A stretch of DNA of 6,782 nt from Syntrophomonas sp. UBA4807 (lineage in GTDB: Bacteria; Bacillota; Syntrophomonadia; Syntrophomonadales; Syntrophomonadaceae), in NCBI GenBank assembly GCA_002402575.1, contig DHGD01000121.1:18346-25127 (forward strand), read 5' to 3'. The position numbers and the translations under genes are program-made. How positions within the stretch are numbered: position 1 is the stretch's first letter; the number at the start of each line of letters is the position of its first letter. The notes beneath the pieces were generated by a model that was given only the letters and a program-made list of their open reading frames with translations, was not told where the DNA came from and made no database searches. This document shows positions 1-5,148 of the stretch, piece after piece.

Positions 1-21
1 CACCTTCCCCAAAATAGTGCT

Positions 22-50
22 TTGACGTTGTCAATATTTCCTTCTATAAC
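22..50 (+). promoter_or_regulatory. Candidate sigma-A promoter with palindrome over the -35 box
   Basis: TTGACG (22-27), a 17-nt spacer and TATAAC (45-50) form a near-consensus sigma-A promoter. The -35 box is half of a perfect inverted repeat, TTGAC-GTT-GTCAA (22-34), which is where a repressor would block RNA polymerase. It would give a leader of about 120 nt before the decarboxylase-like gene. A second promoter lies downstream at 72-101, so one of the two may be dispensable. Confidence 0.5.
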
Positions 51-71
51 GAAAAAAGAATATGGAGGTGC

Positions 72-101
72 TTACTAACATTTATTCCCATCTGCTATAA
101 T
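72..101 (+). promoter_or_regulatory. Candidate extended -10 promoter
   Basis: TATAAT (96-101) is preceded by TGC (93-95), an extended -10 box. The -35 match is poor (TTACTA, 72-77, 18-nt spacer), which extended -10 promoters tolerate. Transcription would start near 108, giving a leader of about 65-70 nt before the gene at 176. The same TGCTATAAT string recurs at 6630-6638. Confidence 0.5.
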
Positions 102-175
102 ATTTAATTGGGGATAAATAACTGTAAATTCTAATTATATGCTGCAATCCGACACATTTTAATTAAAGGAAGCGA

Positions 176-1009
176 TTGGGCAAAATGGGCCGTTTACGCG
201 TATGGAATGCGCTGCGCAAAATTAAACCTGACCGGACTCCGCGGGGAGAAGTGCTGATTGAAGAAGGATTCCTGAAAGAGGCCGCTATTAGCCGAGAAGC
301 GCTGTTGGAGGAACTTGAGGCTGATCTGATAACCCTGCCAATCAATTATCGTTCCAAGGTGGACTGGCAGTACTGGTGCAGGCAGGGCTACTTCACCTTC
401 GCTCTTATAAACGGACCCTTTAATACCTTGGTTGAGTCACTGGGATGGACGCGGGCAGCGCAATGGATAGTACGCAACCCGGCTGCCACCCGCAACTTCA
501 TGGCGGAGTATCTCAAAATCGCCCGGGATTATGCTGCCCATGCCCTGGACGAGGGCTGCGAAGGGCTTATACTGGGGGATGATCTGGCCGGCCAAAACGG
601 ACTGTTGGTTGATCCGGCTTTCCTCCGCAAATACTATTTTCCCGAATTGCGCTGCTGGTTAAAGAAGATTCCGGTAAATAGCACTCCGATCCTTTTTCAT
701 GGTGACGGCGATGTGCTGGATATAATTACTGATCTAAGCAATATCGGATTCTGGGGCTTGCAAGGCCTGCAGCCCGATGCTAATATGACCATGCCAAACC
801 TGCCTGCCGAATTGCTGCATGATTGGGTATGGTGGGGCAATATGCAGTTTGAAGGGAAATTGGGACTTAAAGACCAGACTCAGTTGCAAACCGAGGCCGC
901 ACAATTATGCCGGCAGTGGAGAGAGGTTCCCGGGTATATACTGGGTTCCAGCGGAGGGCTTTATCCCAGCCTGCCCGTCGATCTGGTCCGGGCTGCTTAC
1001 CGCCTGTGA
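176..1009 (+). CDS. Uroporphyrinogen decarboxylase-superfamily protein, short form
   Basis: This is a 277-residue soluble protein of the URO-D/methyltransferase TIM-barrel superfamily. The N-terminus carries the usual 'R-x-ALRKIKPDRTPR' opening. The barrel motifs are GDDLAGQ (about 134-140), a 'VDPAFLRKYYFPEL' segment, LFHGDGDV (H175, D177) and a C-terminal GYILGSSGG. The family includes haem-pathway UroD and corrinoid methyltransferases (MtaA, CmuA). True UroD is unlikely because its N-terminal RQAGRY-type motif is absent. The HxC zinc site of MtaA-type enzymes reads HxD here and no later zinc cysteine stands out, so the substrate cannot be named. At 277 residues it is shorter than the usual 330-360, with the shortfall in the middle. 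The TTG start at 176 lies 5 nt after AAAGGA (165-170); ATG 185 is the alternative at 14 nt, and an in-frame TAA (164-166) excludes earlier starts. It converges on the kinase-like gene, 41 bp apart. Confidence 0.8.
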   Translation: MGKMGRLRVWNALRKIKPDRTPRGEVLIEEGFLKEAAISREALLEELEADLITLPINYRSKVDWQYWCRQGYFTFALINGPFNTLVESLGWTRAAQWIVRNPAATRNFMAEYLKIARDYAAHALDEGCEGLILGDDLAGQNGLLVDPAFLRKYYFPELRCWLKKIPVNSTPILFHGDGDVLDIITDLSNIGFWGLQGLQPDANMTMPNLPAELLHDWVWWGNMQFEGKLGLKDQTQLQTEAAQLCRQWREVPGYILGSSGGLYPSLPVDLVRAAYRL

Positions 1010-1023
1010 TGAAAGGCGCACCG

Positions 1024-1036
1024 GGACTGGTAGTCC
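1024..1036. terminator. Small hairpin between convergent genes
   Basis: GGACT-GGT-AGTCC is a perfect 5-bp stem with a 3-nt loop, placed in the 41-bp gap between the convergent stop codons (1009 and 1051). Neither strand carries a clear U-run after it, so it is not a convincing intrinsic terminator. Its position between converging genes is the only reason to list it. Confidence 0.2.
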
Positions 1037-1050
1037 ATTCCCCCGGCCGC

Positions 1051-1803
1051 TTATTTTTCCGGCCACAAATCCTTGTCCCATTTTTCGGCATAAGGCGGCG
1101 TCTCGCCACGCAGTAAAGCCGCCAACGTCTCCACCGCCTGCAGGGCGTCGCCGATGGGGTAATAAAAAGAATTCCAATTCTCACTATCCTCGCCGTCATG
1201 ATTGGGTATGACCCAGTCGAACTGCCAGGCTAAATCAAGCTCCAATGGGGCGCTGTTACACCGCTTTTCAATATTCTCCAAGTCTTTCAGCGAGAGTATG
1301 CTTTTCTGCTTCTGGGTGCGGCGCAACAGTTTGCGACGCATCATCTCCACCAGTATATCTCTTACATTAGCGCTGTGTTCGCGCAGCCAGATGATTTCGC
1401 TCCTGCACAAGGGAGCCAGGAAAACCCTGAGCATTTCCACTTCCGCCATCTCGGGGAGGCTCCAGATAGCCTGAGGTACGTAGGGGTTGCCTTCGAAAAG
1501 CACGTCCTCTCCACTATTTAACATACTGAAAAGCTCGCCGGTATCCAAACCCTGCAGGTCGCCGCGCACTTCCAGGAGAATGAAATCGTCACGCTGATTC
1601 AGCCGGCGCATTTCCTCAGGACTGCGAAAATAATAATCCATCCCGTCACTCTCTCCCGGACGCGGGGCGCGGGAATTATACATCACCAACTTGTGCAGTT
1701 TGGATTCTTGTTCAGGATACAGCATCTTCAAGGCATTGCACAGCGGCCCTTTGCCTGCGCAGGAAGGGCCGCCCAAGAGCACTAACCGGCCACGATCTGA
1801 CAT
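1051..1803 (-). CDS. Guanylate kinase-like P-loop protein, divergent
   Basis: The 250-residue product resembles guanylate kinase (GMP + ATP to GDP + ADP). It has a Walker A GPSCAGKG (12-19, K18), a GMP-site segment NSRAPRPGE...DGMDYYF (43-59; Gmk has TTRxPRPGE), a FxxLE match (74-78) and a C-terminal 'ALELDLAWQFDWVIPNHD'-like stretch matching the Gmk tail. The YGT tyrosine that contacts GMP and the DxD aspartate after the third strand are not conserved (QGLDTG and FEGN instead). About 50 extra residues lie in the lid region and C-terminus (Gmk is about 205). It is probably a paralogue with altered substrate use, not the housekeeping enzyme. The start is ATG 1803: the upstream GTG at 1812-1810 is part of the ribosome binding site AGAGGTGA (1816-1809), which sits 5 nt from the ATG. 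It has its own promoter (1855-1883). Confidence 0.75.
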   Translation of the reverse strand: MSDRGRLVLLGGPSCAGKGPLCNALKMLYPEQESKLHKLVMYNSRAPRPGESDGMDYYFRSPEEMRRLNQRDDFILLEVRGDLQGLDTGELFSMLNSGEDVLFEGNPYVPQAIWSLPEMAEVEMLRVFLAPLCRSEIIWLREHSANVRDILVEMMRRKLLRRTQKQKSILSLKDLENIEKRCNSAPLELDLAWQFDWVIPNHDGEDSENWNSFYYPIGDALQAVETLAALLRGETPPYAEKWDKDLWPEK

Positions 1804-1832
1804 AAAGTTCACCTCTTATTTATCAGCTATCC

Positions 1833-1853
1833 CTGCAAATTCGGCATTTGCAG
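1833..1853. promoter_or_regulatory. Perfect inverted repeat at the kinase-like gene's transcription start
   Basis: CTGCAAAT-TCGGC-ATTTGCAG is a perfect 8-bp inverted repeat with a 5-nt centre. It starts 1 nt after the -10 box of the minus-strand promoter, so it covers the expected +1 site. It could be a repressor operator of typical half-site geometry, or a hairpin at the 5' end of the transcript. I do not recognise the motif as that of a specific regulator. Confidence 0.5.
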
Positions 1854-1854
1854 T

Positions 1855-1883
1855 GTTATATCCTGCCTGCCCCTTAATCTAAA
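1855..1883 (-). promoter_or_regulatory. Sigma-A promoter of the kinase-like gene
   Basis: Read on the minus strand: TTTAGA (1883-1878), a 17-nt spacer and TATAAC (1860-1855). The -35 matches TTGACA at 4 of 6 positions and the -10 matches TATAAT at 5 of 6. It lies about 50 bp from ATG 1803. The repeat element begins directly upstream of the -35 box. Confidence 0.6.
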
Positions 1884-1895
1884 GACTCACGGGGG

Positions 1896-2039
1896 AGACA
1901 CACGGGGACGTTTACATTGTGTCATTTCTGAAGCGGTTACGAAAACACTTCTAATTAGGCAAATAACGATTGTCGGAAGCTTTCTGGTAATTATGGACTG
2001 AATTAATAAATGACACAGATAAAGCGTCCCCCTGTGTCT
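1896..2039. repeat. 144-bp MITE-like element with nested 32-nt inverted ends
   Basis: The left end (1896-1927) and the reverse complement of the right end (2008-2039) match at 26 of 32 positions. Each end is itself a hairpin: GACACA-N15-TGTGTC in both (1897-1923 and 2012-2038), with GGGGACG / CGTCCCC inside. The 80-bp interior (1928-2007) is AT-rich and has no credible gene. No target-site duplication is evident. The structure is that of a small non-autonomous mobile repeat; REP-like elements moved by Y1-type (IS200/RAYT) transposases are one plausible class, but no transposase lies in the window. The minus-strand open frame across it is judged spurious. Confidence 0.75.
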
Positions 2040-2043
2040 TTTT
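2011..2043 (+). terminator. Terminator-like right end of the repeat element
   Basis: GACACAG (2012-2018) pairs with CTGTGTC (2032-2038) around a 13-nt loop, followed by TTTTT (2039-2043). Hairpin plus U-run is the form of an intrinsic terminator on the plus strand. No plus-strand gene precedes it, so its likely effect is to insulate ilvE from upstream read-through. Confidence 0.35.
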
Positions 2044-2052
2044 AATACGCCC

Positions 2053-2081
2053 TTGTTTTTGTTCTCCTGGAGTGTAATAAT
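2053..2081 (+). promoter_or_regulatory. Candidate ilvE promoter
   Basis: TTGTTT (2053-2058), a 17-nt spacer and AATAAT (2076-2081) preceded by TGT (2073-2075) form an extended -10 promoter candidate. It would give a leader of about 135 nt. The leader has no T-box core (no GGGTGGNACC-like sequence), so tRNA-sensing control of the usual kind is not supported. Confidence 0.35.
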
Positions 2082-2175
2082 TAAATTCAACAAAAAATCC
2101 GCAAAAGCGCCCCATATCGGAACTCTGCGCACTGTATGCTGTATACAAACGAGAACAAAAGCAGACCGGAAATCA

Positions 2176-2190
2176 ACCATTAATAATGGT
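2176..2190. promoter_or_regulatory. 15-bp palindrome in the ilvE leader
   Basis: ACCATTA-A-TAATGGT is a perfect 7-bp inverted repeat, 33 bp before the ilvE start codon. AGACC (2163-2167) and GGTCT (2188-2192) can pair as an alternative. It may be an operator or a weak leader hairpin; I recognise no specific regulator. Confidence 0.35.
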
Positions 2191-2223
2191 CTTATTTAAA
2201 TTGGAAGATAGAGGTGATAATCA

Positions 2224-3294
2224 ATGTCCATGGAAATCAAAGTTACCAGGACAAACTCTCCCAAAACGAAACCGGATCAGAATAATCTGCCTTTCGGAGA
2301 GTACTTTACTGACCACATGTTTATAATGGATTACACTGAAGGTCAGGGCTGGCACGATCCTCGCATTGTACCCTACGGCCCGCTGGAACTTGACCCCTCC
2401 ACAATGGTGTTCCACTACGGGCAGGCGATTTTTGAAGGAATGAAAGCCTATAAGTGCAATGACGGCAGCATCAATCTGTTCCGTCCCTACGCCAATATAG
2501 AGCGGGCCAATATTTCCAATGAACGCCTGGTGATACCGCCGCTGGATGTAGACTTTGCCGTTAAGGCTATCAAGGCAGTGGTGGATACAGACAGCGATTG
2601 GGTGCCGGAGGCGGAAGGAACTTCTTTATATATTCGCCCTTTTATCATTGCCACCGACCCTTACCTGGGGGTGCGTCCTTCGCTTACATATAAGTTTATG
2701 GTGATCATGTGTCCGGTAGGGGCCTACTATCCCGAAGGCCTGGACCCGGTCAAGATCTATGTTGAAAGCAACTATGTCCGCGCGGTCAAGGGAGGTACCG
2801 GGCACACCAAGACCCCGGGCAATTATGCTTCCAGCTTGAAGGCTCAGGTAGAGGCTAAAGAGAAGCATTACAGCCAGGTTCTTTGGCTGGACGGGGTAGA
2901 GAAGAAATATATAGAAGAAGTCGGCACCATGAACGTGATGTTTAAAATCGATGGCACCGTCGTTACCCCAGCCTTGGAAGGCAGCATTCTAGGGGGCATA
3001 ACCCGTGATTCTTCCCTGGCCCTGCTTAAGCATTGGGGCGTACCGGTGGAAGAAAGGCGTATCAGCATACAGGAGCTGTTCGAGGTTTATGAACAGGGAA
3101 GATTGGAAGAGGCCTTCGGCACTGGTACCGCCGCGGTTATCTCTCCCATAGGAGAGCTGAACTGGGACGGCCAAATCATGAACATCAACAACGGTCAGAT
3201 TGGAGAGATTTCACAGAAGTTGTACGATACCATGACCGGCATACAGTACGGGGAGGTCGACGATCCCTTCGGCTGGGTAGTCAAAGTAAAATAA
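2224..3294 (+). CDS. ilvE: Branched-chain amino acid aminotransferase
   Basis: This is a fold-type IV PLP enzyme (EC 2.6.1.42) that interconverts leucine, isoleucine and valine with their 2-oxo acids, using 2-oxoglutarate/glutamate, in the cytoplasm. It is of the eukaryotic/YbgE-like BCAT subtype. The visible motifs in order are FHYGQAIFEGMKAY (about 61-74), LFRPYANIERA, the PLP lysine K196 in GGTGHTK-TPGNYASS, QVLWLDG, EEVGTMN (231-237, E232 at the cofactor nitrogen), GGITRDS, and EAFGTGTAAVISPIG near the phosphate. The 356-residue length is normal. ATG 2224 is 5 nt from GAGGTGAT (2211-2218), which favours it over ATG 2230. It stands alone, flanked by repeat-family sequence on both sides, and no other ilv or leu gene is present. 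It could serve synthesis or catabolism of branched-chain amino acids. Confidence 0.96.
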   Translation: MSMEIKVTRTNSPKTKPDQNNLPFGEYFTDHMFIMDYTEGQGWHDPRIVPYGPLELDPSTMVFHYGQAIFEGMKAYKCNDGSINLFRPYANIERANISNERLVIPPLDVDFAVKAIKAVVDTDSDWVPEAEGTSLYIRPFIIATDPYLGVRPSLTYKFMVIMCPVGAYYPEGLDPVKIYVESNYVRAVKGGTGHTKTPGNYASSLKAQVEAKEKHYSQVLWLDGVEKKYIEEVGTMNVMFKIDGTVVTPALEGSILGGITRDSSLALLKHWGVPVEERRISIQELFEVYEQGRLEEAFGTGTAAVISPIGELNWDGQIMNINNGQIGEISQKLYDTMTGIQYGEVDDPFGWVVKVK

Positions 3295-3303
3295 GCACAT
3301 CTG

Positions 3304-3365
3304 AGACATCTGGGGACGTTTTCGCCGTGTCATTTCTGGCTAGGAAAGGCATGCGAGGCGTCCCC
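3304..3365. repeat. Short third copy of the GGGGACG/TGTGTC repeat family
   Basis: Positions 3304-3335 match the left end of the 1896-2039 element at 25 of 32 positions without gaps, and the match continues through CATTTCTG. A GGGGACG (3312-3318) / CGTCCCC (3359-3365) inverted repeat encloses 40 nt, so the long interior of the first element is missing. It starts 9 bp after the ilvE stop codon and is followed by TTGCTTTTTCC, so its hairpin could end ilvE transcription. Confidence 0.65.
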
Positions 3366-3408
3366 TTGCTTTTTCCCTATCTATTTAAAATTTCCAGTTT
3401 TAGACACC

Positions 3409-3438
3409 TGAACTTTTGGTTAAAACTATCGATATAAT
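3409..3438 (+). promoter_or_regulatory. Promoter of the two-module gene
   Basis: A perfect TATAAT (3433-3438) lies 33 bp before ATG 3472. The -35 region is poor (TGAACT, 3409-3414, 18-nt spacer). The strong ribosome binding site AGGAGGGG (3455-3462) follows. Confidence 0.45.
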
Positions 3439-3471
3439 ATTAATACAAAGGGAGAGGAGGGGACTTTTCGA

Positions 3472-4455
3472 ATGGTAATGGTTTTTTGGTTAGCCTGGCA
3501 ACAGACTTTGAACACACTGCGTTACAATCTCAAATACAAAGCCGGAGACCTTTATTGCTGGCCGTTGATCCCCGATTTGCTTCTAGACTATGCCCGCAAA
3601 TTATGCCCTTCGGTTGAGCCTGAGGAGAGGCCCTACTGTCTCTATTTCACCTATAAAGACGGCGGCAGACTGCCTGTCATGATTTTGCTTACCGATCAGA
3701 AGCTGCACTATTTCAATCCCTATCGACCTGACACCGTAGCTTGGGGCGCTATCCGCGAAATTGGTTCAATTCCGCTGGGGGCCATCGGTCAATTCGAAAT
3801 CGAAACCAGACCTTTCCGTACCCTGCTTACAGTAAATGAGCAGGAATTCCTTACTTTGCCCTACCGCCTTGAACCAATTATATCGCGTAGGCTGCGGACC
3901 GCGGTGGAATTGAAAAGAGGCCGCGAGACGGTAAGAACCAATATTAGAGACACATATCTAGATCCTGAGAATTCCATAGATGGATACAATCTAGCTGATG
4001 TGACCCATCATTTCCTAAACCAGTTTGTGCCGCTGTTCAATTTCTATGCCAGCCCTTTCCGAGATGAGCAACTGCAAGAACTCCAGGCCATATGCGGCTG
4101 CCGTCTGCAAGATGAGATCCCATTGATCCACCTGCCGCTGAATAGCGGCAGTAACCATTGCGGGGTGTTGATCACCACCGAGAATATGTATGTGATCCGC
4201 GACCGGGTGCAGGCCATTCCGCTTTCCGGGATATATCAGGCTGGTCTGGCAACGGTCAACAACCTGGTATATCTGCATATCAATGGTGAATGTCAGGGCA
4301 TCCTGTACGAGGAACATAATGCCTTCGATGAACGCAATACCCGGGTCCTGCAGACCCTGCTCAGGCTCTATCGGCGCACTCTTAACCGCTGCAAACCAGT
4401 GCCAACCAATACGGCTTTATCCGCCTATTACCGGCATCCCGACCATAAGCACTAG
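3472..4455 (+). CDS. Protein of unknown function with two similar beta-rich (PH-like?) modules
   Basis: I do not recognise a named family for this 327-residue soluble protein. Two segments look related. About 64-110 reads 'PVMILLTDQKLHYF...IPLGAI' (T74-D75, IPLGAI 100-105). About 228-260 reads 'GVLITTENMYVI...IPLSGI' (T236-E237, IPLSGI 249-254). A hydrophobic strand, a T-[DE] turn, a second strand and an IPLxxI strand are typical of bacterial PH-like or GRAM-like domains, so a tandem PH-like fold is inferred; these usually act as lipid- or protein-binding scaffolds. The N-terminus has a short hydrophobic patch (VMVFWLAW) but no full membrane segment, and the C-terminus is basic and histidine-rich. 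The start ATG 3472 is 11 nt from AGGAGG; ATG 3478 is less likely. Promoter and terminator make it a single-gene unit. Confidence 0.7.
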   Translation: MVMVFWLAWQQTLNTLRYNLKYKAGDLYCWPLIPDLLLDYARKLCPSVEPEERPYCLYFTYKDGGRLPVMILLTDQKLHYFNPYRPDTVAWGAIREIGSIPLGAIGQFEIETRPFRTLLTVNEQEFLTLPYRLEPIISRRLRTAVELKRGRETVRTNIRDTYLDPENSIDGYNLADVTHHFLNQFVPLFNFYASPFRDEQLQELQAICGCRLQDEIPLIHLPLNSGSNHCGVLITTENMYVIRDRVQAIPLSGIYQAGLATVNNLVYLHINGECQGILYEEHNAFDERNTRVLQTLLRLYRRTLNRCKPVPTNTALSAYYRHPDHKH

Positions 4456-4493
4456 AAAGGCTGTGAATAATAAGCCCATATCTAGCAGAAGCT

Positions 4494-4526
4494 AAGACTG
4501 TCCTTAATTCATGGGACGGTCTTTTT
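4494..4526 (+). terminator. Intrinsic terminator directly before the DsrE2-like gene
   Basis: AAGACTGTCC (4494-4503) pairs with GGACGGTCTT (4514-4523) as a 10-bp stem with one G-U pair and a 10-nt loop, overlapping TTTTT at 4522-4526. It closes the preceding unit 38 nt after its stop codon. Only 18 nt separate it from the next start codon, too little for a promoter, so it may also act as an attenuator for that gene. A small TAGC-AGAA-GCTA hairpin (4483-4494) abuts it. Confidence 0.85.
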
Positions 4527-4544
4527 ATGTGAGGAGAGATAAAA

Positions 4545-5024
4545 ATGAATAAAAGCGGTTTCAGTATTTTGTTGTTTAGCGGGGATTATGATAAATGTCT
4601 CGCAGCTATGATTTTGGCCAACGGCGCGCGCGATCTGCAGATGCAGGCGGACGTATTCTGCGCCTTCTGGGGGCTCTTGCTGCTGCGCGACCCGGAAAAG
4701 CTCAGTATGGAAGACAAGGACCTTTACGAGAAAATGTTCACCGCAGCAACCCCTGCCGGGGCGGAAAATCTCCCTCTATCTAAGATGAACATGGCCGGAG
4801 CGGGCAAACAAATGCTGCTTAACATGATGGCCTCCAAAGAAGCTCCCAATCTGGTGGAATTTCTTAACGGTGCCTTTCACAACGGGGTGCGTTTCCATGC
4901 CTGTGAGTTGTCCATGAAAATAATGGGATTCAAAAGCGAAGAGCTACTGCCCGGAGTTGAGGTCAGGAACGTGCACGAGTACCTGCAGCAAGCCCGCCAG
5001 GCGGAAATCCAGCTGTTCATTTAA
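4545..5024 (+). CDS. DsrE/DsrF-like (DsrE2) sulfur-carrier family protein
   Basis: This 159-residue protein of the DsrE2 branch of the DsrE/DsrF/DrsH-like superfamily has members that relay sulfane sulfur on a cysteine between desulfurases or rhodaneses and acceptors. The N-terminus 'ILLFSGDYDKCLAAMILANGA' (8-28) is the typical opening strand and loop. It is followed by 'FCAFWGLLLLR' (38-48), a 'NMAGAGKQMLLNMM' segment, and 'FHACELSMKIMGF', where C120 is the conserved candidate active cysteine; C18 and C39 are extra. The C-terminal 'LLPGVEVRNVHEYL' is also typical, and the length fits. ATG 4545 is 8 nt from GAGGAG (4531-4536). The gene lies just after a terminator and 124 bp before a cysteine desulfurase-type gene on the same strand, which suggests a donor-carrier pair. 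Calling it peroxiredoxin-like would be historical naming only. Confidence 0.85.
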   Translation: MNKSGFSILLFSGDYDKCLAAMILANGARDLQMQADVFCAFWGLLLLRDPEKLSMEDKDLYEKMFTAATPAGAENLPLSKMNMAGAGKQMLLNMMASKEAPNLVEFLNGAFHNGVRFHACELSMKIMGFKSEELLPGVEVRNVHEYLQQARQAEIQLFI

Positions 5025-5054
5025 TTGCTGCGCCACTAGAACATTCAGCTTTTT
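5011..5054 (+). terminator. Weak candidate terminator after the DsrE2-like gene
   Basis: AGCTG (5011-5015), inside the last codons, can pair with CAGCT (5046-5050), which runs into TTTTT (5050-5054). The 5-bp stem with a 30-nt loop is weak, so read-through into the aminotransferase is likely. The rest of the gap to 5148 shows no clear promoter. Confidence 0.2.
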
Positions 5055-5148
5055 AGAGTCAAACTCCCCATCTTAAAAAATGTTCATACTATGTTCCCAA
5101 ATCTAGCCCCGGTTCATAACATATAGGAAACATTGTGTGACAGGATGA

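Noticed and set aside
62..100. 12-codon leader peptide from ATG 62
   Set aside because: No ribosome binding site, overlaps the -10 box of the second promoter, and lacks runs of one amino acid typical of attenuation peptides.
819..1211. Plus-strand open frame of 130 codons overlapping the decarboxylase-like gene and the kinase-like gene
   Set aside because: It crosses the convergent junction of two well-supported genes in other frames, with low-complexity proline/arginine content; a shadow frame.
1810..1812. GTG start three codons upstream for the kinase-like gene
   Set aside because: The GTG is part of the AGAGGTGA ribosome binding site; ATG 1803 has proper 5-nt spacing.
1887..2180. Minus-strand open frame of 97 codons
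   Set aside because: It runs across the whole repeat element, its translation reflects the repeat ends, it has no good ribosome binding site and resembles no family.
2040..2223. T-box or other riboswitch in the ilvE leader
   Set aside because: No T-box core sequence and no terminator/antiterminator pair before ilvE; only a 7-bp palindrome is seen.
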